Assembly: GCF_009745985.1 (NCBI RefSeq)
Contig: NZ_WFIX01000184.1
Location: 1-64,000, forward strand
DNA length: 64,000 nt
Direction: 5' to 3'
Origin: Microbacterium karelineae
Lineage (GTDB): Bacteria; Actinomycetota; Actinomycetes; Actinomycetales; Microbacteriaceae
Numbering within the stretch: position 1 is the stretch's first letter; every line of letters begins with the position of its first letter. The translations under genes and the position numbers were made by a program. Below, one piece after another: positions 33,451-43,714 of the stretch. The notes under the pieces are model-generated. The model had not been told where the DNA came from and made no database searches. It saw only the letters and a list, made by a program, of their open reading frames with translations.

Positions 33451-36400
33451 GTGACGACGATGTCATCTGCACTTCGCGAGCCCGCGCGCCGCGACGGATC
33501 CCCGAACAGATCGCGCCCGATCCGAGGCGCGCTCGCCGCCCTCGCCGCGGCCGCGGTGGTGGCCGCACCCGCGCTCAGCGTGCCGCAGGCGGCTGCCGCC
33601 GACCGCTCCTTCGTGGTCTCCGGCAGCCTGCAGGACGAGCTGGGATGCGGATCCGACTGGCAGCCGGACTGCGCCGCGACCGCGCTCGAGCCGACCGGCG
33701 AGGCGAACCTCTACGCCGCCGAGTTCGAGGTGCCGGAGGGCTCGTACGAGTACAAGATCGCCGTGGACGGCGGATGGGACGAGGCCTACGGGCTGGACGG
33801 CGGCGACGAGAACATCCCCCTCACGATCGCCGGTCCCGCGCAGCTGAGGTTCGTGTTCGACGACGAGACGCACCGCGCGGCAGTCGAGGTGCGCGGTCTC
33901 CCGGAGGGCCTGGCCGACGGCGACGAGGCCCTCGTCGCGGACCCCGTTCGACAGGCGGGATCCGATGAGACGTTCTACTTCGTCATGACCGATCGCTTCG
34001 CCAACGGCGACGCCGGCAACGACACCGCAGGAATCGAAGGCGACCGCCTCGCTCACGGCTTCGACCCCGCGGACAAGGGCTTCTATCACGGCGGCGACAT
34101 CGCGGGCCTGCGGGAGCGTCTCGACTACATCGAGGGGCTCGGCTCGTCGGCGATCTGGCTGACGCCGAGCTTCGCGAACCAGCCCGTCCAGGGGGCGGGG
34201 GACGACGCGAGCGCCGGATACCACGGCTACTGGGTCACCGACTTCACGCGCATCGACCCGCACCTGGGCACGAACGACGAGCTGCGGGCGCTCATCGACG
34301 ACGCCCACGCGCGCGGCATCAAGGTCTACTTCGACATCATCACGAACCACACGGCCGATGTGATCGACTACGCCGAGGGCGAGTACGGCTACATCGACCA
34401 GCAGACGGCGCCGTACACGGATGCCGCGGGTGGCGCCTTCGACCCCGCCGACTACGCCGGCACGGACACCTTCCCCGAACTCGACGCCGCGACCTCGTTC
34501 CCCTATACGCCCGTCGTCCGCGACGCCGCCGCCAAGACTCCCGACTGGCTCAACGACCCGACGCTCTACCACAACCGCGGCGACAGCACCTGGGCGGGAG
34601 AGTCGGTCACCTACGGCGACTTCGTCGGGCTCGACGACCTCATGACCGAGCACCCGACCGTCGTGAACGGCTTCGTCGACGTCTACCAGGACTGGGTCGA
34701 CCTCGGCATCGACGGCTTCCGCATCGACACCGTCAAGCACGTGAACATCGAGTTCTGGGAGCAGTGGACGTCCGAGGTCGCCGACTACGCGCAGGCACAG
34801 GGCAGAGACGACTTCTTCATGTTCGGCGAGGTGTACGACGCCGATCCGACGAAGCTCTCGCCGTATGTGCGCGACACGGACATGAGCTCCGTGCTCGACT
34901 TCGCCTTCCAGAGCTCGGCCGTCGGATACGCGGGCGGCAACTCGGCGCGCGTGCTGTCGACGCTGTTCGCGGGCGACGACCGCTACACGACGCCGACGAC
35001 GTCGGCCTCGGCGCTGCCGACCTTCCTCGGGAACCACGACATGGGGCGCGTCGGCTCGTTCCTGCAGAACGCCGAGCACACCCTCGAACGCGACGAGCTC
35101 GCCCACGAGCTGATGTTCCTCACACGCGGTCAGCCCGTCGTCTACTACGGCGACGAGCAGGGCTTCGCGGGGCCCGGCGGTGACAAAGATGCGCGCCACG
35201 ACATGTTCACGACCGAGGTCGCCGAATACGCGGACCAGCCGCTCGTCACGGGCGAGAACGCGGGATCGCTCGACCGCTACGACCAGGACGCGCCGCTGTA
35301 TCAGCACATCGCCGCGCTCTCCGAGCTGCGCGACGCGCACCCGGCGCTCGACGCGGGCGCCCAGACCGAGCTGTACGCCGAGGACGGTGCGGGCGTGTAC
35401 GCGTTCTCGCGCGTCGACCGCGACGAGAAGGTCGAATACCTCGTCGCCGTCAACAACAGCGACGCGGAGCAGTCCGCTGAGTTCCGCTCTCTGACCGCAG
35501 ACGCCTCGTACGCGACGCTGTACGGCGGCGGCGACGCGCTCACGAGCGGATCCGACGGATCCGTCTCCGTCACGGTCCCCGCGCTCAGCGCCATCGTGCA
35601 CCGCGCCGACGCTCCCGTCTCGAACGCGCAGCTCGAGCTGTCGATCGCCGCGCCCACACCGGGCGCCGCGCTCGAGGGCCTCGCGCCCGTCGAGGCCGAC
35701 CTCGGCACGATGGGCTGGGCCGAGACGAGCTTCTCGTGGCGCGTCGTCGGCTCCGAGGAATGGACCCCGCTCGGCGTCGCCGAGGACGGCACGCCGCGCG
35801 TCTTCCACGACGTGCGCGCGCTGCCCGCCGGCACGCTCGTCGAGTACCGCGCGGTCGCGACGGCGGCCGACGGATCCCTCGACGCCGCCTCGACGTACGC
35901 GTCGGTCGGCCACGCCGCGAACCTCGACGAGGCGCCCGGCGGCGACGGCGGAGGCGAGATCGGCACGGTCACGCTGCCCGGCAGCCACAACACCGAGATG
36001 GGCTGCGTGAGCGACTGGGATCCCGCCTGCGAGGCGGCAGCGCTCGCGCAGCGCGCCGACGGCATCTACGAGGGCGCCTTCGACCTGCCCGCGGGCGACT
36101 ACGAGTACAAGGCCGCGATCGACGGCACCTGGGCCGTCAACTACGGCGCGAACGGCGAGCAGGACGGGCCGAACCTCACCTACGCGCACGACGGCGGATC
36201 CGTGACCTTCTACTTCGATCCGCGCAGCCACGTCACGCAGTCGAGCCTCGACGGACCGATCGTCACGATCCCCGGCAGCTTCCAGCAGGCGCTGGGCTGC
36301 GAGGGCGACTGGGATCCCGCATGCCTCGCCTCGATCATGCACGACGGCGACCGCGACGGGGTGTACGAGCTCACGACGGATGCGATCCCCGGCGGCAGCT

Positions 36401-39222
36401 ATGAGGGGAAGGTCGCGCACGGCATGAGCTGGGACGAGAACTACGGCGTGGGCGGTGCCCCGGGCGGCGACAACTACGCCTTCTCGGTCGCTGACGGCGA
36501 GCCGGTCTCGTTCCGCTACACACTCGAGACCCACACGCTCGAGATCGCCGCCGACGGCCCCGCCGTCGTCGGGGTCGGGGAGCTGCGCGCGCACTGGATC
36601 GACGAGACGACCCTCGCCTGGCCCGCGGGATTCGGAGCCGACGCCGACGGGGCGCGCTGGGAGCTCGTCTCGAGCGCCGACGCGACGATCGTGCTCGAGG
36701 ACGGGGCCGTCACGGGAGGGGAGACGATCGGCCTCTCCGTCGTCGACGGCGGGCTCACCGACGCCCAGCGCACGCGGTTCCCGACGCTTGCCGACGCGAC
36801 GGCGCTGCGCATCGATGCCGGCGATCGCGATGCCGCGGCCGATCTCCTGCGCGGCCAGCTCGCGGTCGCCCAGCACGACGCGGACGGCGCGCTCACCGCC
36901 TTCACGGGGGTGCAGCTGCCGGGCGTGATCGACGACCTGTACGCCGAGGAGGCGGCAGGGGAGGAGCTCGGCGCCGTGTTCCGCGGCAGGAAGGCGACGT
37001 TCCGCCTCTGGGCGCCGACCGCTCAGCAGGTCACGCTCCTCACGTGGGGCGAGGGCGACGCGGATCCGCGACGTCTCGACGCCGAGCGCGATGACGACTC
37101 CGGCTCTTGGACGGTGAAGCGCCCGAAGGGCGTGGAATCGGGGGACGAGTACCTCTGGGAGGTGCGCGTCTACGCACCCGAGACGGGGAGGATCGAGACG
37201 AATCTCGTGACGGATCCGTATTCCGCGGCGCTGACGACGAACTCGCAGCGTTCGGTCGCGATCGACATGCATGACAAGGACCTGCGGCCGAAGCAGTGGC
37301 GGAAGGCGGAGGCGCCGGACGTCGAGCGGTCGGTCGACCGCGCGATCTACGAGCTGCATATCCGCGACTTCTCGATCACGGACGAGTCCGTCCCCGAGGG
37401 CGCGCGGGGCACCTATCTCGCGTTCGCCGCCGACAGCGACGGCACGCGCCAGCTGCGCGAGCTCGCCGACGCCGGCATCACGAGCGTGCACCTCCTGCCC
37501 TCGTTCGACATCGCGACCATCGAGGAGGACCCGGCGGCGCAGGCGCGGACCGACTGCGACCTCGCGTCGATGGCGCCCGATTCCGATGAGCAGCAGGCCT
37601 GCATCGCCGCGATCGCCGCCGATGACGGATTCAACTGGGGATACGATCCGTTCCACTTCTTCGCTCCCGAGGGCTCGTATGCGACCGAACCGGAGGGCGG
37701 ATCCCGTGTGGCGGAGTTCCGCGCGATGGTCGGAGCCCTGCACGAGGCGGGCCTCGAGGTCATCCTCGACCAGGTCTACAACCACACCGCGGCGTCCGGC
37801 CAGGCCGAGCGCAGCGTGCTCGACCGGGTCGTGCCGGGCTATTACCACCGCCTCGACGAGACCGGCGCGGTCGAAACCTCCACCTGCTGCGAGAACGTCG
37901 CCACGGAGCACGCCCTCGCGGGCAAGCTCATGGTCGACGCCGTCGTCTGGTGGGCGCGCGAGTACCTCGTCGACGGATTCCGCTTCGACCTCATGGGGCA
38001 CCATTCGAAGGAGAACATGCTCGACGTCCGCGCCGCGCTCGACGAGCTGACGCTCGACGAGGACGACGTCGACGGATCCGGGATCCTCCTCTACGGGGAG
38101 GGGTGGAACTTCGGTGAGGTCGCCGATGGCGCGCTCTTCGAGCAGGCGACGCAGGGGCAGCTCGGCGGCACGGGGATCGCGACGTTCAACGATCGGCTGC
38201 GCGACGCCGTGCACGGCGGCAGCCCTGTCGACTCGTCGTCGACCCGCGTGCAGGGATTCGGGACGGGCCTCGGCACCGACCCCAACGGGGACCCGTCGAA
38301 CGGGACGGAGGAGGAGGCGCTCGCCGACCTCGCCCACCAGACCGACCTCGTGCGACTCGGCCTCGTCGGGAACCTGCGCGACTACTCCTTCGTCGCCTCG
38401 GATGGCGAGGTCACGCGCGGCGAGGACCTCGACTACCGCGGCTCTCCCGCCGGCTACGCCGACGAGCCCGATGAGGTGATCAACTACGTCGACGCGCATG
38501 ACAACGAGACGCTGTACGACCTCGGCGTGCTCAAGATGCCGGTGGGGACGAGCATGGACGACCGCGTGCGGATGAACGCGCTCGCCCAGGCGACCGTCAC
38601 CCTGTCGCAGGGCGTGCCCTTCTGGCACGCGGGCACCGAGCTGCTGCGCTCGAAGTCGCTCGACCGCAACAGCTACGATTCAGGCGACTGGTTCAACCGG
38701 ATCGACTGGACGGGCCAGGAGTCGACATTCGGCTCCGGCCTGCCGCCGAAGGCGGACAACGGCGAGAAGTGGGACCTCATGGCACCCCTGCTGGCCGACG
38801 AGACGCTGAAGCCCGACGCCGACGCGATGGCCGATGCGGAGCGGGCGGCGCTCGACCTGCTGCGGATCCGCGAGGAGGTGCCGCTGCTGCGACTCGGCAG
38901 AGCCGAGCTCATCGCCGAGAAGGTCTCGTTCCCGAACAGCGGGCCGGATCAGGCGCCCGGCGTCATCGCGATGCACATCGACGACCTCGCCGGCGAGCCG
39001 GCGGATCCCGCGCACGACGGCGCGCTCGTCGTGTTCAACGCGTCCCCCGAGCCGGTGACGATCACGATCGACGGGCTCGCGGGTCGCGACCACCGCCTGT
39101 CGACGGCGCAGCAGGAGGGAGCCGACGCGGTCGTCCGCGAGACGTCGTACGACGCGGAGTCGGGCTCGGTCACGATCCCGGCCCGCACGGTCGCGGTCCT
39201 CGTAGAGGACGCGGCGGGCTGA
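33451..39222 (+). CDS. pulA: Secreted bifunctional amylopullulanase with three X25 modules
   Basis: This is a 1923-residue exported starch/pullulan hydrolase. A signal peptide ends near AQAAAAD (about residue 50). Order: X25 module 1 (~51-150); a GH13 alpha-amylase domain (~170-750) with D426 (GFRIDTVKH), E460 (MFGEVYD) and D530 (GNHDMGR); X25 modules 2 and 3 (~838-1030); a pullulanase N-terminal domain; CBM48 (~1176); and a GH13 pullulanase domain with D1513 (GFRFDLMGHH), E1550 (YGEGWN) and D1684 (DAHDNETLYD). All catalytic residues are present, so both alpha-1,4 and alpha-1,6 cleavage are expected. There is no C-terminal anchor, so it is probably released. GTG start after GGAGGAG, and two LacI-type operators upstream. 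No transport genes are adjacent. Confidence 0.96.
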   Translation: MTTMSSALREPARRDGSPNRSRPIRGALAALAAAAVVAAPALSVPQAAAADRSFVVSGSLQDELGCGSDWQPDCAATALEPTGEANLYAAEFEVPEGSYEYKIAVDGGWDEAYGLDGGDENIPLTIAGPAQLRFVFDDETHRAAVEVRGLPEGLADGDEALVADPVRQAGSDETFYFVMTDRFANGDAGNDTAGIEGDRLAHGFDPADKGFYHGGDIAGLRERLDYIEGLGSSAIWLTPSFANQPVQGAGDDASAGYHGYWVTDFTRIDPHLGTNDELRALIDDAHARGIKVYFDIITNHTADVIDYAEGEYGYIDQQTAPYTDAAGGAFDPADYAGTDTFPELDAATSFPYTPVVRDAAAKTPDWLNDPTLYHNRGDSTWAGESVTYGDFVGLDDLMTEHPTVVNGFVDVYQDWVDLGIDGFRIDTVKHVNIEFWEQWTSEVADYAQAQGRDDFFMFGEVYDADPTKLSPYVRDTDMSSVLDFAFQSSAVGYAGGNSARVLSTLFAGDDRYTTPTTSASALPTFLGNHDMGRVGSFLQNAEHTLERDELAHELMFLTRGQPVVYYGDEQGFAGPGGDKDARHDMFTTEVAEYADQPLVTGENAGSLDRYDQDAPLYQHIAALSELRDAHPALDAGAQTELYAEDGAGVYAFSRVDRDEKVEYLVAVNNSDAEQSAEFRSLTADASYATLYGGGDALTSGSDGSVSVTVPALSAIVHRADAPVSNAQLELSIAAPTPGAALEGLAPVEADLGTMGWAETSFSWRVVGSEEWTPLGVAEDGTPRVFHDVRALPAGTLVEYRAVATAADGSLDAASTYASVGHAANLDEAPGGDGGGEIGTVTLPGSHNTEMGCVSDWDPACEAAALAQRADGIYEGAFDLPAGDYEYKAAIDGTWAVNYGANGEQDGPNLTYAHDGGSVTFYFDPRSHVTQSSLDGPIVTIPGSFQQALGCEGDWDPACLASIMHDGDRDGVYELTTDAIPGGSYEGKVAHGMSWDENYGVGGAPGGDNYAFSVADGEPVSFRYTLETHTLEIAADGPAVVGVGELRAHWIDETTLAWPAGFGADADGARWELVSSADATIVLEDGAVTGGETIGLSVVDGGLTDAQRTRFPTLADATALRIDAGDRDAAADLLRGQLAVAQHDADGALTAFTGVQLPGVIDDLYAEEAAGEELGAVFRGRKATFRLWAPTAQQVTLLTWGEGDADPRRLDAERDDDSGSWTVKRPKGVESGDEYLWEVRVYAPETGRIETNLVTDPYSAALTTNSQRSVAIDMHDKDLRPKQWRKAEAPDVERSVDRAIYELHIRDFSITDESVPEGARGTYLAFAADSDGTRQLRELADAGITSVHLLPSFDIATIEEDPAAQARTDCDLASMAPDSDEQQACIAAIAADDGFNWGYDPFHFFAPEGSYATEPEGGSRVAEFRAMVGALHEAGLEVILDQVYNHTAASGQAERSVLDRVVPGYYHRLDETGAVETSTCCENVATEHALAGKLMVDAVVWWAREYLVDGFRFDLMGHHSKENMLDVRAALDELTLDEDDVDGSGILLYGEGWNFGEVADGALFEQATQGQLGGTGIATFNDRLRDAVHGGSPVDSSSTRVQGFGTGLGTDPNGDPSNGTEEEALADLAHQTDLVRLGLVGNLRDYSFVASDGEVTRGEDLDYRGSPAGYADEPDEVINYVDAHDNETLYDLGVLKMPVGTSMDDRVRMNALAQATVTLSQGVPFWHAGTELLRSKSLDRNSYDSGDWFNRIDWTGQESTFGSGLPPKADNGEKWDLMAPLLADETLKPDADAMADAERAALDLLRIREEVPLLRLGRAELIAEKVSFPNSGPDQAPGVIAMHIDDLAGEPADPAHDGALVVFNASPEPVTITIDGLAGRDHRLSTAQQEGADAVVRETSYDAESGSVTIPARTVAVLVEDAAG

Positions 39223-39233
39223 GCGGCCCCGAT

Positions 39234-39295
39234 CCCTTCATTTCTGGCACGTCCCTGCACGGATTCCCGCGCGGAGATGTGCCAGAAATGAAGGG
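39234..39295. repeat. Intergenic inverted repeat with 17-base arms
   Basis: The perfect arms CCCTTCATTTCTGGCAC (39234-39250) and its reverse complement (39279-39295) enclose 28 bases after the amylopullulanase stop. It could act as terminator between two convergent genes. The long spacer and AT-containing arms resemble a mobile palindromic unit more than a standard terminator. Confidence 0.75.
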
Positions 39296-39317
39296 TTGGG
39301 GGCGCCGGGCGGGCCGG

Positions 39318-39806
39318 TCAGCGGGTCGCGATCACATCGCGCGCGAAGCGGTCGATGTTGTCGCGGAACGTCGCGATCCGCGCCTGCCGGGCGGCCTCGA
39401 CGTCGAATCCGACATACGCCGTGCGCGGCTTCTGGCGCACATTGCGGTTGCACTCGAACTGCGCGCACACGTAGGTGCCGACGGTGTCGCCGCGGCGGCC
39501 CGCCGCGCCGGCGCGCTTCGTGCTGAACATGACGACGTCGTTCGGCAGGTGCACGTCGGCGCACCAGACGCACTGCGTGCGCGAGCGCGGTGTCTGCTCG
39601 GCCTGCCGCATGAGCAGGCCGACCGGCTCGTCGTCGACCATCGCGACCATGTAGCCGACGAGCGGCTGCTTCGGGTCGCGCCAGCCGAGGAAGTCGATGG
39701 ACTCCCAATGGACGGCGTCGAGGTCAGGGAGGGGAAGGGTCTTGCGTTCGCGGACGGAGACGTTCGCGAACGACGCCCGGATGCGGGCGGCGTCGATGAC
39801 GCGCAT
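39318..39806 (-). CDS. FBP-domain protein, EF-G-binding (FusB-like) C4 zinc finger
   Basis: This 162-residue protein has a C-terminal treble-clef zinc finger (CVWCADVH ... CAQFECNRNVR, two C-x2-C/C-x4-C pairs). The family is annotated FBP (fibronectin-binding) or elongation-factor-G-binding and is structurally related to FusB fusidic-acid-resistance proteins, which free stalled EF-G from ribosomes. Whether this one gives resistance is unknown. I chose the ATG at 39806, where family similarity begins (MRVIDAARIRASF); no clear ribosome site was found. Confidence 0.85.
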   Translation of the reverse strand: MRVIDAARIRASFANVSVRERKTLPLPDLDAVHWESIDFLGWRDPKQPLVGYMVAMVDDEPVGLLMRQAEQTPRSRTQCVWCADVHLPNDVVMFSTKRAGAAGRRGDTVGTYVCAQFECNRNVRQKPRTAYVGFDVEAARQARIATFRDNIDRFARDVIATR

Positions 39807-39966
39807 GATGAGGTGAGCTTTCTGTTCAGGAGGATGCGTGAGGGCGCGGCTCGGTGAGAGCACGCGAAGGGGAGAGCCGGGTCAGGCTCTCGTCGCCGCC
39901 GACGCTGAGCGCGTCGACGACCTCCTCACTCCCCGAAGGGTCGCTCGCTGGAACATGCGGCCGATG

Positions 39967-40587
39967 CTACACGCCGGATCGGGGAGCAGACTGATCGCGC
40001 CGCGGTCGCAGCGCGACGGCGGCGACGGCGCCGCCGATCGCGCCGAACAGATGCGCCTGCCACGAGATGCCGCTCGCCGCGCCGAAGATCCCCGTGAACA
40101 TCGCGCCGCCGTAGACGACGGCCGCCGCGATCGCGACCGCCGCGTAGAGGATCCCGTGGCCGAGCGACCGCGCGACGAAGGCGCGCACGAGCAGGTAGCC
40201 GAAGTACCCGAAGACGAGTCCCGAGGCGCCGACCGTGACGGTGCCGGGGACGTTCACGACCCACGTGCCGAGGCCGCCGACGACGGCGGCGATCGCGGTG
40301 ACGGCCCAGAAGCGGCGCACACCGTCGAATGCGACGAGGATCCCGAGGACGGCGAACGGCGCGGAGTTCGCGATGAGGTGCGGCCACCCCGAGTGCAGCA
40401 GCGGCGATGCGATCACGCCGTCGAGGCCGCTGAACTGCCAGGAGACGATGCCCAGCGCGCGGTTCCAGCTGCCCGGGATGATCGTGTCGGCCGCGCGCAC
40501 CGCCCACATGATCGCGAGGAGGATCACGGGCTGCACGGCGCGTTCGAGGATCCGTTCGCGGGGCCGGGCCGCTGGCGACGAGGTCAT
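39967..40587 (-). CDS. Rhomboid-family intramembrane serine protease
   Basis: This 206-residue membrane protein has about six helices. Rhomboid signatures: the WxHLxANS segment (SGWPHLIANSAPFAVLG), the nucleophile in VGASGLVFGYFG (S122) and the helix-6 His in WQAHLFGAIGG (H179). The catalytic Ser-His dyad is complete, so it should cleave within membranes. ATG at 40587 chosen; 160 non-coding bases separate it from the FBP gene. Confidence 0.92.
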   Translation of the reverse strand: MTSSPAARPRERILERAVQPVILLAIMWAVRAADTIIPGSWNRALGIVSWQFSGLDGVIASPLLHSGWPHLIANSAPFAVLGILVAFDGVRRFWAVTAIAAVVGGLGTWVVNVPGTVTVGASGLVFGYFGYLLVRAFVARSLGHGILYAAVAIAAAVVYGGAMFTGIFGAASGISWQAHLFGAIGGAVAAVALRPRRDQSAPRSGV

Positions 40588-40659
40588 GGTGTCCAGTCTC
40601 GCGCATGCGCGCAGGAGCCGCGGCGTCCGGATCCGGACGCCGCGGCTGCTGCGCATCCG

Positions 40660-42318
40660 TCAGTCGCGTTCGACGAGGTGGTCGGCGTACGCCTTCATCG
40701 TGAGGAACGGCGCGAACGTGCTCGACAGCGCCACATCGCGGAACACCGCCGCGGCCTCGTCGAAGCGGTCGCCGGGAGTGCGCTCGACCGAGCCGAGCAC
40801 ATCGTCGACGAGGCCGGCCACGAAGTCGTGGGTGATCGCCGTGCCCTCCTCGGTCGTGCGATCCTGACGGATCCACTGCCAGATCTGCGAACGGGAGATC
40901 TCGGCGGTCGCCGCGTCCTCCATCAGTCCACCTATCGCCACGGCGCCCTGCCCGCGCAGCCACGCCTCGATGTAGCGGATCGCGACGTCCACATTGCCGC
41001 GCACACCCGCGTCGGTGATGCCGCGGCCGATCGTCAGGTCGAGCAGGTGGCGCTCGCGCACGTCGACGTCGTCGCGCTGGCGGTCGAGCTGATTCGGCCG
41101 GTCGCCGAGCACGGCGTCGAACTCGGCCCGCGCCACGGGGATGAGATCGGGGTGCGCCACCCATGTGCCGTCGAAGCCGTCGCCGGCCTCGCGCTTCTTG
41201 TCGGACGCGACCTTCGCGAGGGCGTTCGCGTTGACCTCCGCGTCGCGCCGCGACGGGATGAACGCGCTCATGCCGCCGATGGCATACGCGCCCCGCTTGT
41301 GACACGTCTGCACGAGCAGCTCGGTGTAGGCCCGCATGAACCCGACGGTCATCGTCACCTCGTTGCGGTCGGGCAGCACGAACCGCGACCCGCGTCCGCG
41401 GTAGGTCTTGATGATCGAGAAGATGTAGTCCCAGCGCCCCGCGTTGAGCCCGGCGCAGTGATCGCGCAGCTCGTAGAGGATCTCCTCCATCTGGAAGGCG
41501 GCGGGCAGCGTCTCGATGAGGACCGTCGCGCGGATCGTGCCGTGCGGCAGGGCGAGGTACTGCTCGGTGAACGTGAACACCTGATCCCACAGGCGCGCCT
41601 CCTCGGCCTGCTCGATCTTCGGCAGGTAGAAGTACGGGCCGCGGCCGCGGGCGATGAGCTCGTGCGCGTTGTGGAAGGCAAACAGTCCGAAGTCGACGAG
41701 GGATCCGGACGCCGCCATCGTACGGCCGTGCGCGTCGGTGAAGTGCAGGTGGTGCTCTTCGAGGTGCCAGCCGCGCGGTCGCATCACGATCGTCGGCGTC
41801 TCGTCGTTCGTCACCGTGTAGTGCTTGCCGTTGTCCGCGGTGAACTCGAGCTGGCCGCGGATCGCGTCGAAGAGCGACAGCTGCCCGCCGATGACGTTGC
41901 CCCACGTGGGGCTCGTCGCGTCCTCCTGGTCGGCGAGCCAGACCTTCGCGCCCGAGTTGAGCGCGTTGATCGTCATCCGCGGATCCGTCGGGCCGGTGAT
42001 CTCGACGCGGCGGTCCTCGAGTCCGGGGCCCGCGCCCGCGACGCGCCAGTCGTCGCGCTCGCGGATCCGCTTCGTGTCCTCGCGGAACCTCGGGTCGCGC
42101 CCGTTGCCGATCTCGTAGCCGTGACGCAGGCGGGCCGCGAGGCGGTCGTACCGCGGCCCGGCGAACAGCTCATGCAGCTGCGCGATGAACGCGAGCGCGT
42201 CGGGGGTGAGGATCTGCTCGTACCGCTCGCGCATCGGGCCCGTGACGTCGATGGCGGGGAAGGTGCGCTCGCGCACGCGATCCTCGGGGCGGGTCGTGGT
42301 GGTGTCGATGAGGGTCAT
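40660..42318 (-). CDS. aceB: Malate synthase A
   Basis: This 552-residue enzyme condenses glyoxylate with acetyl-CoA to malate in the glyoxylate shunt. Family-typical segments: NSGAKVWLADQEDATSPTWGNVIGGQLSLFDA, GPYFYLPKIEQAEEARLWDQVF, VLIETLPAAFQMEEILYELRDHCAGLNAGRWDYIFS, and MSAFIPSRRDAEVNANALAKVASDKKREAGDGFDGTWVAHPDL. It begins 25 bases after aceA in the same direction and is co-transcribed with it, unlike the divergent order in Corynebacterium glutamicum. AGAGGAG ribosome site. Confidence 0.98.
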   Translation of the reverse strand: MTLIDTTTTRPEDRVRERTFPAIDVTGPMRERYEQILTPDALAFIAQLHELFAGPRYDRLAARLRHGYEIGNGRDPRFREDTKRIRERDDWRVAGAGPGLEDRRVEITGPTDPRMTINALNSGAKVWLADQEDATSPTWGNVIGGQLSLFDAIRGQLEFTADNGKHYTVTNDETPTIVMRPRGWHLEEHHLHFTDAHGRTMAASGSLVDFGLFAFHNAHELIARGRGPYFYLPKIEQAEEARLWDQVFTFTEQYLALPHGTIRATVLIETLPAAFQMEEILYELRDHCAGLNAGRWDYIFSIIKTYRGRGSRFVLPDRNEVTMTVGFMRAYTELLVQTCHKRGAYAIGGMSAFIPSRRDAEVNANALAKVASDKKREAGDGFDGTWVAHPDLIPVARAEFDAVLGDRPNQLDRQRDDVDVRERHLLDLTIGRGITDAGVRGNVDVAIRYIEAWLRGQGAVAIGGLMEDAATAEISRSQIWQWIRQDRTTEEGTAITHDFVAGLVDDVLGSVERTPGDRFDEAAAVFRDVALSSTFAPFLTMKAYADHLVERD

Positions 42319-42343
42319 GATGTCGTCTCCTCTGGGTCGAGAT

Positions 42344-43639
42344 TCAGAACTGTTGTGCTTCGGTGGACCCGGCGAGCGCGAGCGTGGACGCGTCGGGATT
42401 GAGGGCCTGCGACACGTGGTCGAAGTAGCCGGTGCCGACCTCGCGCTGGTGCTTGGTGGCGGTGTAGCCGTCGGCCTCGGCGGCGAACTCGGCGTTCTGC
42501 AGTTCGACGTACGCGGTCATCGCCGACGAGGCGTAGCCGCGGGCGAGCTGGAACATCGAGTGGTTGAGCGCGTGGAACCCGGCGAGGGTGATGAACTGGA
42601 ACCGGTAGCCGAGCTCGGCCAGCTCCTCCTGGAAGCTCGCGATCTGGCGGTCGTCGAGGGCGGCCGACCAGTTGAAGCTCGGCGAGCAGTTGTAGGCGAG
42701 CATCTTGCCGGGGTGCTCCGCGTGCACGGCGTTCGCGAACTCGCGGGCGAGCTCGATGTCGGGCGTGCCCGTCTCGACCCACAGCAGGTCGGCGTACGGC
42801 GCGTAGGCGAGGCCGCGGGAGACGACGGGCTCGATGCCGTTGTTCACGCGGTAGAACCCCTCGCTCGAGCGCTGGCCGGTGACGAAGGCCCTGTCGCGCT
42901 CGTCGATGTCGCTCGTGAGCAGGTCGGCCGCGAGCGCGTCGGTGCGCGCGATCTGGATCGTCGGCACGCCCGCGACGTCGGCCGCGAGGCGCGCGGCGTT
43001 GAGGGTGCGGATGTGCTGGCTCGTCGGGACGAGCACCTTGCCGCCGAGGTGGCCGCATTTCTTCTCGCTCGCGAGCTGGTCCTCCCAGTGGATCCCCGCG
43101 GCGCCCGCCTGGATCATGCCGTGCGCGAGCTCGTACGCGTTGAGCGGGCCCCCGAAGCCGGCCTCCGCGTCCGCGACGATGGGGGCGAGCCAGTCGCGCG
43201 TGAGGGATCCCTCGGCCGATTCGAGCTGGTCCTGGCGAAGCAGCGCGTTGTTGATGCGCCGCACGACGGCCGGGACCGAGTTCGCGGGGTACAGCGACTG
43301 GTCGGGGTAGGTCTGCCCGGAGAGGTTGGCGTCGGCGGCAACCTGCCAGCCCGAGAGGTAGATGGCCTCGAGGCCCGCGCGCACCTGCTGCACGGCCTGG
43401 TTGCCCGTGAGGGCGCCGAGCGCGCGGACGTACTCGCCGGTCGTGAGCCGATCCCAGAGGCGCTCGGCGCCACGCCGCGCGAGCGTGGGCTCCTCGCGGA
43501 CGCTCCCGCGGATCCGGACGACGTCCTCGGCCGTGTAGTCGCGGGCGACGCCCGTCCAGCGGGGGTTCGCGTCCCACTCGAGCTGGAGCTCCTCGGCGGT
43601 CTGCGTCTGCGTTCCAGGGCGGAGGGGTGTGGTGCTCAT
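42344..43639 (-). CDS. aceA: Isocitrate lyase
   Basis: This 431-residue enzyme splits isocitrate into glyoxylate and succinate for growth on acetate or fatty acids. Signatures: catalytic motif KKCGH (C195), [32 protein letters not shown] and [20 protein letters not shown] precedes the ATG at 43639. First gene of aceA-aceB and divergent from ramB, with a palindromic element in the shared control region. Confidence 0.98.
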   Translation of the reverse strand: MSTTPLRPGTQTQTAEELQLEWDANPRWTGVARDYTAEDVVRIRGSVREEPTLARRGAERLWDRLTTGEYVRALGALTGNQAVQQVRAGLEAIYLSGWQVAADANLSGQTYPDQSLYPANSVPAVVRRINNALLRQDQLESAEGSLTRDWLAPIVADAEAGFGGPLNAYELAHGMIQAGAAGIHWEDQLASEKKCGHLGGKVLVPTSQHIRTLNAARLAADVAGVPTIQIARTDALAADLLTSDIDERDRAFVTGQRSSEGFYRVNNGIEPVVSRGLAYAPYADLLWVETGTPDIELAREFANAVHAEHPGKMLAYNCSPSFNWSAALDDRQIASFQEELAELGYRFQFITLAGFHALNHSMFQLARGYASSAMTAYVELQNAEFAAEADGYTATKHQREVGTGYFDHVSQALNPDASTLALAGSTEAQQF

Positions 43640-43698
43640 CGGTGAACTCCTGACGAATCGGCGGCGGTGCCGCGGTGGCTGATGAGTCCACGATGTGT

Positions 43699-43714
43699 GA
43701 AGTGCAAGCACTTC
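43699..43714. promoter_or_regulatory. Palindrome in the aceA-ramB control region, candidate RamB site
   Basis: GAAGTGC-AA-GCACTTC is a perfect two-armed repeat 60 bases upstream of aceA and 69 upstream of ramB. RamB in corynebacteria binds acetate-metabolism promoters and its own promoter. Its usual AAAGTTTGCAAA-like motif is only partly matched here, so the identity of the binding protein is inferred from position. Confidence 0.5.

Noticed and set aside
33463-38628. Very long open frame on the minus strand opposite the amylopullulanase
   Set aside because: It is a GC-driven shadow with low-complexity Arg/Val/Ala sequence and no domains, while the plus strand shows complete catalytic motifs.
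39838-39966. Small minus-strand ORF of 24 codons between the FBP and rhomboid genes
   Set aside because: It is Arg/Ser-rich with no ribosome site, family likeness or coupling, so it looks like chance reading.
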